Shown: in pieces, positions 9,801-24,800 of the stretch | Layout of the letters: every line of letters starts with the position of its first letter | Position numbering within the stretch: the first letter of the stretch is position 1 | Assembly: GCA_946538615.1 (NCBI GenBank) | Contig: CAMNGW010000004.1 | Span: 1-48,368 of the forward strand | Direction: 5' to 3' | DNA from: an uncultured Clostridia bacterium | GTDB lineage: Bacteria; Bacillota; Clostridia; Christensenellales; Aristaeellaceae | Length of the DNA stretch: 48,368 bases | Program-made: the position numbers and the translations under genes | Notes under the pieces: model-generated | Databases searched by the model: none | Told to the model about the DNA's origin: nothing | The model's input: only the letters and a program-made list of their open reading frames with translations

Positions 9801-12800
9801 AGGATTTCAGCCTGTCAGAGAAAAATGTTGTTTCCGGCGAAGAGGTAAGCGTCACGCCCAGCAGTGACAAGGCCAAGGCAGGCTATAAGATCACTGAAGT
9901 CACAGTGAAGGATGCAAGCGGTAATACGGTTGCCAGCAGCAAGGACGGGAACTTCACCGTGCCAAAGGACACGGCAAGCGATGCCAAGCTGACTGTAACA
10001 GCGACCCTTGGCCTGAAAGAAGTCAAGATGGACGCATCCAAGCTGAGCAACGGCTCTGTGGAACCTGAAATTCCCTATGCGGACCGCGGAGAGAAAGTGA
10101 TGGTCAGTGTCACTCCGGATGCCAATTTCAAAGTGAAAACCGGAACGCTCAAGGCGGTTGTGAAAGCCAGCGACGGGTCATACAGCGAGGAAGTTTTCAT
10201 GGCCCGGCAGGATGATACGCACTATACCTTTATTATGCCTGCGGATATTGAAGACCCCAGCAAGGTCAGCGTCACCTTTACGGGTGAGTTTGAGCCCGGT
10301 GGCAGCGACAGTTCAAAGGTGGATACATCCCTTGGCGCAGGCATTGCAGTTTCTGTTGTCAACAGCGAAAGCCGTGCTGAAATCAAGGGCACTGTTGCCA
10401 GCGAAGGCAATGTCAACGTAAGCTCCTCCATTACGGGCGGAGCCAAGACGGAAAGCAAAGCCGGCTACAGCAAAGGCAACATCGGCATCGGAGGCGCTGT
10501 CTCCGTGCAGGTGGCCTCTATGGACAGCAAGGCACTGGTCCACAAGGACGCGGACATCAAAGTTGACGGACAGCTTGCTGTCAGTTCAGAGGCGGATATC
10601 ACCTTTGAAACGAATGCAGATGCCTCTGGCAGCGAGGAAGCGGCCAAAACAGGTGTGGGCGCAGGCATTGCCGTAGCTGTAAACGGCTCGGATGTCTACG
10701 CTGCCATAGCAGACGGGACCCGCCTTGCGGCGAATACCGCGGATAAGATCCGGGCCATCGCTGTTACAACCAATCAGAAAGTCAAAGATACCGTTTCAGC
10801 CAAGGCAGGGGCCGCAGGCGGAACAGCCGCCGTCCCGGTAGCTGCAGTTGACGTGACAGGTACAGCGGCTGAAAGCTATATGGGCAGGGTTGGAAGCGAC
10901 AAGCTCCAGCTTACCGAGTCCATGAGTGTCTCAGCTGTCAACAATGCTTCCCATACCATCAAAGCAGACGCTTCTGCCAAAGGCAAGGGCGTTGGTGTCG
11001 GTGCCGCTATCGGCGTATCAGTCATTTTTGACGGTGCAAACGCACGTCTGAACCAGAGCGTGGACGCGCAGCAGGTCACCGTGGCCACTGAAGCCATGGG
11101 CGGCGTGGAAAACACAGCTACAGCCAGTGCTTCGGGCGGAAAGAAAGAAGGCAAGAGCCCTGACCAGCAGGCAGACGGTCTGATGGGCAGCGCGGCGAAA
11201 ATTGCCGGAAAGAACAAGTCCAAGAGCATTAATGCCGGTAAGATTATGAATGCCACCAAAGGCCGCCAGAAGGCCCAGACCGGTGAAGGCACCGTTGGCG
11301 TAGCCGGAGCCGTGGTGGTCAATGTGCAGAGCAACGATGCCATCTCCGAAATCCTCAACGGGGTCAATGTGAAAGCTTCCGGTCTGGTGGCTGTAACTGC
11401 TCTGAACGGGACAACATCGAAGGTGACAGCGAATGCCAGCACCACCAACTCAGATGTCGGCGTTGGCGTCGGTGTGGCCGTGAACATCATCTGGCTCAAT
11501 AATCTGGCCAATACAGGCGACGGCGAAATTGAAGCTGCTGCACTCAAGGTGGCAGCCAATACCAAGATCAAGGAGCCTGAAAAGGCCGAAGACGGCGAGA
11601 ACAAGGAAAAGGTAGAGGATATTGACGGCCTGGCCAAACAGCTGGGAGAAATCGTAGAAGAATATCTCAACAAGCTCATCAAGGAAATGGGCCTGCCTGA
11701 CTTTGTGTCCGATTCGCTCATCGGTGAGATCCTCAATCCCGTTGTGGCCAATACAGTGGATGAACTGATTAAGGCAACCGGGCTGCAGGAACTGCTGGGT
11801 AAGGGTGACCTGACCGAAAAATATGAAAAAGCCAAAGAGGCTCTGACGGACAGTGTGAACGGCCTGCTTTCTCTTCCGGAGAAGCTGCTTGAACCCTTCA
11901 TGTCTGCCCTGAATGAGGCTGTCGACTTTGCCAAGCTCTCATCAGATGACTTTAAACAGATTGGGAGCGCCCTGAAGGACGAGTTCACCAAACAGCTGAA
12001 GAAGCAGATCAAAGATGCGGGCATGGAAGTCCTTAACAGTGTGAAGGACGGCCTGATTGAATATCTGAAAGATGAAGCGTTCAGCCTTCTTACCGGTCTG
12101 TTCTCAGACGGTGTTTCCAGTTCTATCGGAAAAGTCTATGACAAGGCCAAAGAACTCATCAGTAAGGCAACGGAGGGCAAACTGAAAGAAACGGCGATCG
12201 CTGTCTTCAAACAGACGCTGCTGAATGTGGAAATCCCCGGTGTGACCGCACAGAATGCGGACCGTATCACCCGGGCTTTCAGTTCCCTGAAAGATGCTTA
12301 TCAGAATGAGTCCCTGAACGGCATTTTCAGCCAGATGGCTTCGTATGTGACAGACACATTCCGTGAATCTGTTTTCGACTATGAGGCCATGATTACCAAA
12401 CTTTCCAATACAGATTTCAAGAAAAATATCGCTGATGGTCTGCGCGCTGCCGCAAAGAAGGCGGCTGTGACGCTGACCAATGAAGCACTCGGTGCATTGA
12501 CCAATCATTTTGACCTCGCGCTTGAAGCTGAGGAAGAAAAAGCTACCGGCCATATCATTGATACCCAGGCGATCTCCGGTGCCGGTGCGCGTGACGTGGG
12601 CGTTGCGGGTTCAGTGGCCATCACTGTGCTCAACGCCAGGACAAGCGCAACGATTTCCGACAGCGGCAGGTCAGTTAACGTTTTCGGCGATATGACGGTT
12701 GAAGCCAATGAGCTCCGGAGCGTTCACAATGTGGCGTCTGCGGCTGTAGATGCCAATGGCAACGCAAGTGCGAACAAGGAAGCGGCCAATGATGCCAACA

Positions 12801-15800
12801 AGGATGTGGGTGGCGGTTCAGAAGCCAAGACCACAGTGAAGTCGCCAACCGTCACATTGGACATCGGGGTCGGTGCCACGGGATCCATCCGTCAGGGAGA
12901 TATGGCGGACAAGCAGCCCAAGATTTATATCACCCTTAAGGAAGGCTATAAGCTGCCTGAAGGCAACAAGGCCACATTCTCTTATACTGACACGACAGGC
13001 ATGACCAAACTGGGTGAGGTTGAACTCAAACAGGATGGCGACCAGTGGATCCTGGATACAGCTTCCGGCGCTTTGAAGTCTGCTTCGATTGATTTTGAAA
13101 AAGGCATCAAGCTTGAACTGCTCCCCCAGGAGAACCTGCACCAGGTGCCTGCGCCTGACGCTTCCCTCTCTTCCGTACCTCTTGAGGACGGAGCCGTAAC
13201 GGTAGCTGTCAAAGGACGTGAAGTGGAGAACAATAAGCTTTCCGCACGGGCCGGTGAACTGGTGGAGATCCGCATTGACAAGGAAAAGGTCAAGGGCGGA
13301 AAGGTCAATGCCATCGGCTACTCCTATAAGGATGCCAAGGGCATTGTCCATGATGTGGAAATCAATCCTTCCCAGGACAGTGGTAAGGAAAAAGCGTTCA
13401 CGCTCGTCAGTTCTAACGAAAAAGAAATCATTTATACAATCCAGATGCCTGACGCAGATATCTCTGATATCATGGTATCTTTTGTGGAAGGCACAGATGA
13501 GACAAAGAATGACAATTCCAAGACAACAGCCAAGGATGGGTCAGGAAAAGGCGTCGGTGTCGGCGCGGCCTTCTCCATGGTGTATGGCGATAACGAAGTA
13601 TCAGCCCAGGTGGGCAGCCGTGGAACGATCCATGTGGGCGAGCTGACGGTGTCCTCCACTTCAGATCATAAGGAAGATATTGCCAGCGCAGCCGGTTCTG
13701 ACCCCCTTGCCGGTGAAACCGATCTGACAAACACCAAAGGCTTCAGCCTGGATGCATCCGTAGCCCTGAATATTCTGGACAATGATATCAAGGCTATTGT
13801 CAAAAAGGGGACCAGGATTGTGACGTCCGGATATGGCGAGGGCGATGAAAAGAAAGAGGGTAACCTCACAGTCACCGCCAAGGAGGACGCAAAGACAGAA
13901 ACCAACTCCAGCTCTTTCGCTGTAGGTGGCTCAACAGCTGTCGGTGCCAGTGTGGCCGTCAACATTGCTTCAAGTGCGGTCAGGGCAGAAACGCAGGACG
14001 CGTCAGTTGCAGGCAGAGCACAAGTGAGTGCTGTCAGCCACAGTGAAGATGATACCCATGCCATTGCTACGGCTATGGGCGCAGACATTGCGCGCACGCT
14101 GAACAAGCTGGGTGAAAAAGCCGACAAACTGGAAGAAAAAACGAACAAGATTCTTGACGGGTCTTATGTGGATAATCTGGGAAAGAGTGAAGACAATAAG
14201 ACCGGTGACAAAATTAACGAAAAACTGGACGCGAAAAAGCAGGATGGAGGCAAGGATGCCAAGGGCGGCAACTCTGTTTCTTCCAATGTACTGCGTTCTA
14301 TGGGCGTAAAGGGCGAGAACAGCAGCGAGGGCCAGGAAGGCACACAGGAAACAGAGGACCAGATCAAAGACAAGACCGGCCTTGATGTGGGCGCTGTCCG
14401 TGACAAGATGAAAGAAAAGAGCCCGAGCTGGCAGGTTGCTGCAGCCGTTGGCGTCACCGTAACTGACCACGATGTAAGTACATCCGCGGGAGCTATCACG
14501 GCGAACAAAGACATTAAAGTAACAGCGGAAAACACGGGCAATTTCAATACGATGGGTACCGGGGCTTCCATGTCACTTGCAGAGCATGCCAATTCCATCG
14601 CAGCCGGCGTAGCAGTCAGTGTCAACAGCAACCAGTCTGATGTCAATGCTACCGGGAACCTGATCTCCAACGAAAAGGGAGATATCAGCGTAACCAGCAA
14701 ACTGACTCAGAACCTGGACGGTGATTATGCCGGAAAACTGGCGGCCCAGTCCCTGTCAGGCTCGGTAGCCGGTGCCAAATCTGATGTATCCATTGGCGGT
14801 GCCATCACTGTACTGGTCAGCAGTGCCAAGTCTCATGCACAGGTGAACGCGCATGCAAGACTGCAGGGCGGGAAGGTTGTTATTGAAGCAACGGATAAAT
14901 CCAAGCTGGCTGCCAGAGCTGGCGGTCTGAGCCTGTCCAAGGGCTCCTCTGTGGGTATGGGCATTGCCAGTACCACGATTGTCAGCAACAATGATATCAG
15001 CGCAGTCCTTGGCGATAATGCCGTTGTGAATGCGGGTTCCTTCAAGCTCAATGCAGAAAAAATCGCTGTGACACAGGCCGACTATAAGAATCTGATCGAT
15101 ATGCGGTACCTGGTGACTGATTCCAGTAAGCTGAATGAGGAACAGCGCAAGCATGCGAATACTGGCCTGATCGATCTCCATAAGGGTGAGGATGAGGACA
15201 GTTACAGCATGGATATTAACCTGAGCAGCGATAAACTGCTTCAGGCCGTGGATGGGCTGAATTATTTCTCATCCCAGAACACGTATGCAGAAGCCATTGC
15301 TGGTTCTGTGATGTCAGGATCCATTGATTCGGACAACAAACTCTCTCTGGCGGGTTCCTTTGCCGTAGCTGTGGCCCATAATACGGTCAGCACGCTGATG
15401 GGAAAGAACGCCAGACTGGAAATTGCCAAGGATAATGACCATGATGGCAATGCGGTTGTGAACGCATCCAATGGCACCACATCCAGGATCATCGCGGGCA
15501 GCCTTTCTGCGGCAGCTGCAAAGGCCAGCGTAGGCGCGACGGTCGCCGTGCTTGTGGACCGGGACGAGGTCCTCGCCGAGACGAAGGAAGGCTCAGCTGT
15601 CAATGCACAGGGAGATTTTTCTCAGACGGCCAGCACCTCTGGTGATATGCAGGTGTTTACAGCAACGATGGCTGTATCTGCTACAGTCAAACCGGATAAT
15701 AATGCGGTTGGCGGCGCGGTGAATGTCATCGTGGCCAAGAATGTCTCAGAAAGCAAGACCGGGGACAATGTCAGGATTTCAGCAGGCGGCAGCGCTGCCA

Positions 15801-18800
15801 TCAGCAGCGATACGCACTTTGACCTGATGGCCATCTCGGGAAGCGCTAATGTATCAAGCTCTACCGGTTCTACGGTGGCAGCGGGCGGCACTGTCAATGT
15901 GATCGTCGACAATTCAAAGTCTCTGACAACGCTTGGCAGGAACAATTCTGTGGAAGCCACCAAGGATGTCACTGTGACTTCGGATGTCTCCGACCAGCTG
16001 ATTTCCGGCACAGCTTCCGCTTCGGCGGCTGTAAGCGCCATCGGCGGCAAAGCCGGTGCCGGTGTGATCAATGTGATTGTCTCCAAGTCTGTGGCAGATA
16101 CCACTCTGGGCGAGGGCATTGTACTGAACGCCAAAGAGAAGGACCTCAGACTGGGCGCCAATAATGATGCGTGGATGCTGAATGCCTCTCTGGCAGCAGC
16201 TGGCAGCAGCGGCCTGGCCCTGGGCGGCGCATTCAATATTAATGTGTTCAACCGTCAGGCTGTACTCAACATAAAAGACGGCACACTGAAAGCAGGCGGC
16301 AATCTGTTTGCCCAGACCAGCGGCAAGGATACCAGCATCATGGCTGGCCTCTCAGTGGCCGGCGGGCTGCTGGGCTCAGCGTTCAGCGGCAATGTGGGCG
16401 TACTGGTGGAAAACAATACCATCAAAACTGACATCGCCAAAGGCGTGAAAGCAACAGTTGGCAACAATGCTGTTCTGGAATCCTACTACAGCGACTTCAC
16501 AGTTGATGTGGCGGGCAATGTGGCTGTTTCTCTGGCCAACTCAGCTGTGGGGGCCACGAGCGTTACTGTGGTCAAGAAGAACACAGTGAACACGAACCTC
16601 GCACAGAGCACCATTGAAGCTTCAGTGGCGGGGGACGGGGCAACCAGCCTTACCGGAGAAACCGTCAAGGGCATCTATGTGGGTGCCAATGCAAAAGAAA
16701 CACAGTTTGTCGCAGGTGCGGGCGTGGCAGTTGCTACAGGCAGTGCTGTCAACGGTATCGTGTCTGTCCTGGTAAACAACAATGAAGTCATTGCAGATGC
16801 TTCCAAAGCGGTGCTGAACGCTGAGAAAAAATACAGCGATGAGACGCTTACACGCTGGAGAGACGTGCCGCTTTTCCAGGAATACTATAAAATGATGCAC
16901 TGGTACGTCAGAAATATCTCTCTGGAAGATGTTCTGAAGATGAGCGACCCCGAAAGTGAAAGAATTTTCTATCGCAATGAAAATGGGGCCAGGGTATATA
17001 TCTCCAGTCTGGATGACCTAAAAGAAAATTACAGGGTCATTACAGATATGAAGGGCGGAGCCGTTTCAGTCAAGGCTGTGGATGATACCACGCAGGTTCT
17101 GCTGGCAGGCGGTCTGTCTGCTTCTCTGAGCAATGGTGCAGGCGCTGCAGTAGTGACCCTTGTAAGCAACAAAAATGTGGAAGCAAAAGCCCATGATGTG
17201 CTGGCACAGGGGAACATCGAAATCAGCGCGGACAATCAGGATCAGATCAAGCAGCTGGCAGTCAGCGCAGGTCTGGCAGGCGGCAGCGGCGTACAGATCG
17301 GTGCAGCTGTCCAGGTCTTAAAGAGCAAGGCAATCGCTCATGCGGACGGTACCCTGAAAGCCGGCGATGGGGATTTGAAACTGACTGCAAAGAACGATAC
17401 CGGACTCCATAACATCGGCGCAGCCGTACTGGCTGCGATAGGGGGAGCGGCAGCGACTCCTGTGGGTGTTGTGACCTATTTCCAGGGTCAGACCGAGGCA
17501 AAGCTGGGAACCGGCTCGAGCGTCGAAGCCAATAACATTCAGATCAGTACAACTTCCAATAAAGATGTGAACATATACGCAGCCGGTGTTGCAATCAGTA
17601 GTGGGGTTGGCCTCTCTGGCACAGCAAGTGTGCTGGTAAGTAAGGACACCAATAAGGCCAGTGCCATGGAAGGCGTCGCACTTACGGCCAGGGACAAGCT
17701 GGATATCAGCGCGCAGAGTGATTACAAGCTCCGTTCAGCAAGCGCTGCGCTCGCAGCTTCTGGTTCAGTGGCAGTCGGCGTCAATGCTGTGGTATCTGTT
17801 CTGAAGAGCAGCACCATAGCAGAACTTGGCGGAAAGAATAATGATTCTGGTGCCAAGAAAGCCAATGTGAGTGCACAGAACGTGGACGTGAAGGCCACTG
17901 GCAAGCGTGACGTGATCAGTATGGGTGCCAGTGCGGCCCTGAGCGGCGCGGTTGGTGCAGGTGTCACGGTCATGGTGCTGGCATCCGGTGCACCCATGAG
18001 TCAGGACGCGGCCGACATGATCATGTACGGCAACGGGGAAGAGAAAGACGAAAAGAACAAGACCGGATTTGATGCCGCGAAATTCATGAAGACTGTGGAA
18101 AGCAGCGGCGTGGAAAGCAAGTACTACAGGGACGATGAGAACCCGGGCAGCAACCTGGACGCTGACACACTAGAAAAGGACATAAAGGGAAATGGCCACT
18201 ACGAGAGTCAGCAGCAGGTAGGCAGCCTGAACAGCAATGGTACAGGTACGTTTGATGCGACCTCCAAGTACCGCAGTTCCGATCTTGACAATCCGGACTA
18301 CAACAATGATTCAGAACTGGGCCGCGGTGAAAAACTGAAGACCTCAAAGAAAGTCAACGCCAAGAATGAAGAAGTTGCGGATGACGATCCGGAAGGTACA
18401 GAAGTGGATATCAGTGACACCGAAGATGTGAAGAACGCCAAGACGGTGAACACGTATACCTATTCTGATCCTACTGATGCGGTGATCGCAAGGATTACGG
18501 ATCAGGCGGTCCTCAACACGAAAAAGGTGAATGTGGAAGCCTTTGAGCCGGTAGCTGTCGACCTTCTTGGTGCGGCCCTTGGCGGCAGTACGGTAGGTAT
18601 TGGTATCAGTACGGCTGTGGCAATCCTGCACAGTAACGTGTCTGCTTCCAGCATGGGCGAGATCCATGGCGCAGTTTCCGGTGTGACGGTGAAAGCCTCC
18701 TCTGCGAGCGGGAAATTTGATAAAGATACAAACGCTGACGCACGCAATGAGGTTGTGGCGGACTATATGTCCAACAAACCGAAAAATGAAAATGACAAGG

Positions 18801-21800
18801 ATCAGGATGAGCAGGCCGATGCCGAAGAAAAGGCATCTCTCAAAAATGACCTGATGAAAAAAGTCGAGAACCGGGGCATCCGTGTGTTCGGCGTAGCCGT
18901 AGGTGTGGGCGTCGTGGGCGTTGCTGTGAGCGCAGCGGTGGCACTGACGGACAATGTTACCGAAGCTGTTCTGGGCGGAACAGTCACAGGCGCAGGACAG
19001 GTGGACGTTATCGCTGAGCATAAATATGGCTCAGTCACGGACAAGGTCACAGGCGCAGAGCAGACTGAAGCCAGCTCTGAACATCAATATGGCTCAGTCC
19101 TGGCTGCGACCGGTTCGCTTGCTGCAGGTTTTGTGTCAGCAGGCGCAAGTGTGTCTGTTGCGCAGGCCAATGGCAAAGTCAAAGCCATTATTGAGCGGGA
19201 CGCTGTTGTGGAAACCGCTGGTGACCAGAATATCACGGTCAAGACGGACAGTACTGTAAATGTGGACGCCCTCGCCGTAACGGCAGGCGGCGGCATTGTA
19301 GCCGCCAACGCAGGCGTGGCACTGAGCCTCAACCGTCTTGAACAGGAAACAGGCATTGAATCCAATGCCAATGTGAAGACAAAAGGCAATGTCAGGCTGG
19401 AAGCTGTCTCAGACACTTCAGCCAACAGCTACCTGCTGGGCGTGAGTGTGGGCCTGGCCAGTTTCAGCCTGAATGCGGCAGTGAGCAACGTAGCTGCCAA
19501 GATCAATACTCATATCGGTGAGAGCCTTCCCACCAGGGACAGTGATACCAGCTCTGCGGTTATGCCGGACAGCAAAGTATCGGCAAAGGACATCACCATA
19601 CTCAACAAAGTGACCAGCCATGCTGTACCAATGGCCCTGTCTGTGGCCGGCGGCGGTGTGGCAATGGGCGGAAACATACTGCTCGCTTTTAATACCTCAG
19701 AAGCTTTGGCTATGGTGGACAATGGCAATGTCCAGGCTGAAACCCTGAATGTGATAGGCAACCTGGGAGGCGAAGCCAATTCCAGCCTCACGGCTGTGCA
19801 GATCGGGTTAAAAGCTACAGGTGTCAGCGTGAACTATGCGGATATGCGTTCTTATAACACTGCCATTATCCGTAACAGCACGGTCAATACGACAAATAAA
19901 ACCCTTGTTGCCACAAACATGAAGGATTATGGGGGCTATGCCTCAAAGGCCTATGCACATACCGTATCCGGAAATGTCGGACTGGTAGCCAAAGGGATGA
20001 ATGCTGCTATTGCACGCAATAACAGCCGCAATTATGCAACGGTTATTGGCGATGGTAAAAACCTGATGGACTTTAATGAGCTGGAGATGCAGGCCAATGG
20101 TGAATCCAGCGCTGTTGCACAGCTTCAGGGTATTGAGCTTGGCGGCCTCCTTGCTCTGGCCACGACAGTGGTTGCTATCAACGATGCCGACGCACGTACT
20201 ACTGTAGCAAGCACAAAACTGAAAGATGGCCAAAACACGGACGACAAGGAAGTGCAGGAAAAGACCAACCTGAAAGCCATTAAGGGCCTTACTTTCCATG
20301 CGAGCCAGAAGGGTACGACCACAGCTGAGGTCCTGACGGGCGGTGGCAGTCTGGTTAACGCAAAACTGTCTGTAGCCATGGCGTACGGCCGTACAAAGTC
20401 CCTTGTGAATGCAGGCATCCATGGCGGCGGTGAATACGCTTTCATTAAGGCGGATAATGTCGCAAGCAATACAACAACCAGTGACATCAGCAATGCTTCC
20501 TTTAGCGTGCTGAGCGCTTCTGCCATGTATGGTGCGGCATACAGTCAGGATGTGTACCACACCGATATCCAGCTCACCGGTGGAAACTATACCGTGAATG
20601 GCGACGTGGACCTGAAGACAGACTATGACGTGAAAAGCATCGCGAATGTCACTCCCTCCACGCACGGGTTGGATCTCAGCCTGGGCAGTCTGAGTGTCAA
20701 CGCAGCTTTTGCCCGCAATACGGCTTATGCAGGCACGGAATTTGAAAAGAGCATTGGTACAGGTAAGATTCATGGCAATATCAATGTTCTCACACAAGGT
20801 TCAGTATTGACTGAAGCCAAGGTAAGAACGGCAGCGCTGACGGCCAGCGGCATGTCAGCAGGCGCCAACCTGGCCACATCGGACCTGAGCATGAACCAGG
20901 CTGCCGTGGTGCGTGTGGGCAATGACATGGATGTTGACGGAAAGATCGACATAAAGAGCATCATTAAACCTTCTTCCGGTGACAAGGAAGGCACGGCGAA
21001 GGCAATCGCCTCCATTTCACCTGTAGCAGGCGGGTCCGGCATGACGATTACGCTTGGTGAATTCAAAGTCAGCAAGGCTGTTGCCCGCGAAAGGATGACA
21101 AATACGGCGGGCCTTGTCGGCGGTGCGTACGGTGTTGAGAAGCGGAAAGTCAAAGTGGATGTCGGCGACTATGTGACCGAGACGGTTTATGACTACGATT
21201 ATGAACTCGTCGACTCAGTGAATTACAGGCTGGTCAACAGTGGGTACGAGATCAAAAATTTCAAGCAGTCAGAATTTGACCTGATGAAAAAGATCTATGC
21301 CCACTATGATCTGAAAGGAAATTATCTTGAATATAAGACACAGGAACAGCGGGATGCGGTACTTCACATGCTGTATTTGCAGAGAAATGCGAAGAAGGCA
21401 TTGCCTGTGTACCAGAAAATACTGAAGGGGGTAGCACCGGCTCTAAATACAACGGAGATGGTGTTCCTGAACAAATACGTCGATGAGATTTTTGCCGCTG
21501 TCGCTACCTACAAAGGGATCCAGAACAAAAACGAAGACGAATACATTCAGGCATGTGCGAATGCCATAAAGAATGCGAGTGCTGAAGAACTGACGGATAT
21601 GGCCTACCAGTTTGCGTTTAACTATGCTGGATCAGAACAGCTCTTTGACTGGGAAGAAACTTATAATTACAAGAAAACTAACCAGGTCAGGACCGTCAAA
21701 GAGGAAAAATGGGAAGAACGTACTGTCGAGGTAACGCTGTATAAGCCGCAGTTTAACCGCATTACTGCCGACAGTATCGAGATCTATACAGGAGGCAACA

Positions 21801-24800
21801 CGGCTTCTGAAGCACGCAGCGATGGAGCCAAGACCTTTGGCGGCGTTGTGGCTGGCAGCCTGATCGCGGACGCGGCAAGCTCGGACAACATCTCGGCAAT
21901 CATGGAAGGTTTGTGGGCCACGACAGCAAAAGATATTATGATCAAAGCAGAAGGCCACACAAAGGCAGATGCAGTTGGCAGCAAACCCGGTGGAGTTTCT
22001 CTTGTGGAAGCAGGCTCAAGCGATGTGAAAGCCAGAGTGGGAACGAACAGCAGCAAGCAGTCTGTCAGCGTCGTAATCGGTGACGAAGTGGATGTGACTA
22101 CAAAGGGAACCTTCACAATTGAAGCCATCAACAAGGGCAATGCAGAATCTGCCCTGGAAGAGGGCACATCCGTGTCCATGGGAAAAATCAAAAGTACCAG
22201 CATACCTACAGAATCCTGGTACAATACCCTTGTTTCCTTTGGAAGGTTCGCGAATGTGCAAGGACAAAATGGTGTATCTGTCACAACACTTGATGAGCCG
22301 ACGGCAAAGTCCAGAGTGGAAAGTTCGAGCATTGGTCTTGGAATGAATTTCAACACCATGATGGGCAAAAACCTGGTTCATCAGGAGAACAACATCGATT
22401 TTGGCGCCAGAAGCAAGGTAAAGTCCAAGTACGGTGATGTCACAGTAGAGGCAAAGCAGAGGACACTGGCCCATGCTGAGACGCTGAACAACGGAGGAAG
22501 CCTGATCGAAGGCTCTGAAGCAAAATCGCAGAACCTGGTCGAACGGGCGGTACGCGTGAATCTCAGGGACTCAGACATATATGCGTATAAAGGTACTGCG
22601 GCAGTCCGTGCTGTGTCCGGTGAAGGCGATCAGATCTATACCAGATCGTATACGGACAGCACAGGCCTGGCCAGCGTTGCCAAGGCTACAGCTGTCGCCG
22701 ACGTGACAACAAGGGCTGAATTGATCATCGGTGCCGGTGCAACTATCGAAGGTTTCAAGGGTACTGATCTGGAAGCAACTGCAACCAGCTACGGGACCAA
22801 AGGAACCAAGGAAAACACACCGGGTATTGAGACAATTGGCAAGGTGGATGCTCTGGGCGTGGTGGCTGTTCCTAACGGTATTGCGAGGAACAATCTGAAT
22901 TTCTATACGTTTATTGAAATCAATGATCATGAAGAAAGTGCCGCTTGGTCCAAAACCTGGATTGGGGACCCGAAAAGTCACACCAGCATTCTGGCTAATA
23001 ACAATGGTCTGACAGTGAAGGCCGACAGCCTTGCCAAAGGCAAAGGCGGTTTCGGAGTCAGCAATGCAACAGCATGGAACGTGACGAATCTGGAGAATGC
23101 GATCTGGATTGAAGAGGCTGTTCTCTACTCAGGCGGGGAAAATTCGAATGAGGAGGAAATGGTAATCAAAGCGACCAACGGCGATGTTGGTGCAGACAGA
23201 ACGCGCCTGATAGCGAGTTCTCATGCAGCGCTCAATGGCATCGCTGGCAAGGTGGCGCCTACATCCCGTATTTCTGGGACACAGGTGAACCAGATCCGCT
23301 CGAAGGATACCAGCACCGTATCATTTAACACCAGGAATACACATGCGAAGCACATTGCATCCAATCCTGACGGTACAATTGATACGGATGTGAAAGCATC
23401 CTATGACCGCAATGAAATTGTGATTAACCTGCTCTTTACGAAGGTTACCATTACATTGACGAAAGCAACTGTACTGAAGGAAATTGAATGGTACGTGTTT
23501 GACCGCTGCGACTTCTGCGGTACAGGTCAGGAAGTGGATGTACGGCCCTCCGAACAGAGCACCATTGAGCAGCGCTACAAGGCGGCTTACGAGGCTGCTA
23601 TGGGTAACATTGACGTGATCCGGGATATGGCAAGGCGCGTAGCTGCCGACCCGAACGCGGTGATCGCCATGAATCTCGCAAAAGGACTGATTCCGCTCAC
23701 TTATCTGAATACACCTGTTGGCGGGAGCAGCGTAGTTTTCAAGGCGCGTTACAGCGAGGAAGAAAATCAGGCAGCAGCGAAGCTGTTCGTTCTGGAAGTC
23801 ACTTCTCTCCTGGAAAAGGATGTGCGCCTTGACCAGGAAAGTCTGAAGCTTTATCAGCTCTGGACAAACATGGAAACCTACCACGATGTCAAGATGCTTC
23901 CTAATGCAACCCGGCTGTATACGGAAGACGGCAGGATGGTCTATGTGGCCGACATCATGCACGCAGACTTGCTGCATGATGGCAGGGCACATAAGATCGA
24001 ACTGATCAGTGCCCTGACGGAAAATGCCTTCGAAAACCCGTTATTCCCCATTGGGAGCGCGGGAACGATGGACTTCAAATCAGGCATCTTCACACTGCCT
24101 GCCCGTACCGACTTTGAGCTTTACCTGCATGAAGTCTCCGCGGCCTGGCTGATTGAATCAATACAAAATGACTTCATCCGCACATTGATGGCAGATCAGA
24201 ACGAAATCAACGAATGTGCCAAAGGAAACCAGGGTTTGCCCCAGGGAACAATCATTCATGGCGCAGTTGACGGGGGTATCGTGGAAGGCTGCCACCTGTA
24301 CTGGATTGGTGATACGCCTGAAACGGCGAAGGATCCGGACCAGACGCTGATTGTGCTTATGGTGAACGAGGAGACTGACGAAGTGGACGCTTTCCGTACC
24401 AGCGTGAGCATGCTTGAACAGAATGAACCGCTGGTGGATGTTTCCCTGTACCTGTACCGTGACAGCAAGTCTGACCGTATGGAAATTGAATGTTACAATG
24501 CTTTCTGGTTCGATACGGAAGACAATGAGATGAGCCTGGTAAAGCTTGTAACAGGCGTGCTTGAGAACAGGGAGCTTGAAATGCCCAGACCTCTTCGTAT
24601 CAAGCTGCGCGCCTTCACGCTTGCTGGTGCGGACATGCCGGTATACTCCATCTGTGACCGACTGTTTATTCTTTCCGATATTTCAGATGGCCATGTTGAC
24701 CTTCTGGACGGGGCTTATACCGCCAGGTTTGACGGAGATGTTTTCGAGAGCGGTTATATCCGTGTTGAAGGCATCAGCAGCAATAATCCGACGGCAACGC

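Noticed and set aside
3967..24468. Many antisense reading frames of 60-380 residues opposite the megaprotein
   Set aside because: They have Ser/Ala/Thr/Pro-rich, out-of-frame composition mirroring the Glu/Asp/Gly/Val-rich sense strand, no ribosome sites and no family motifs.
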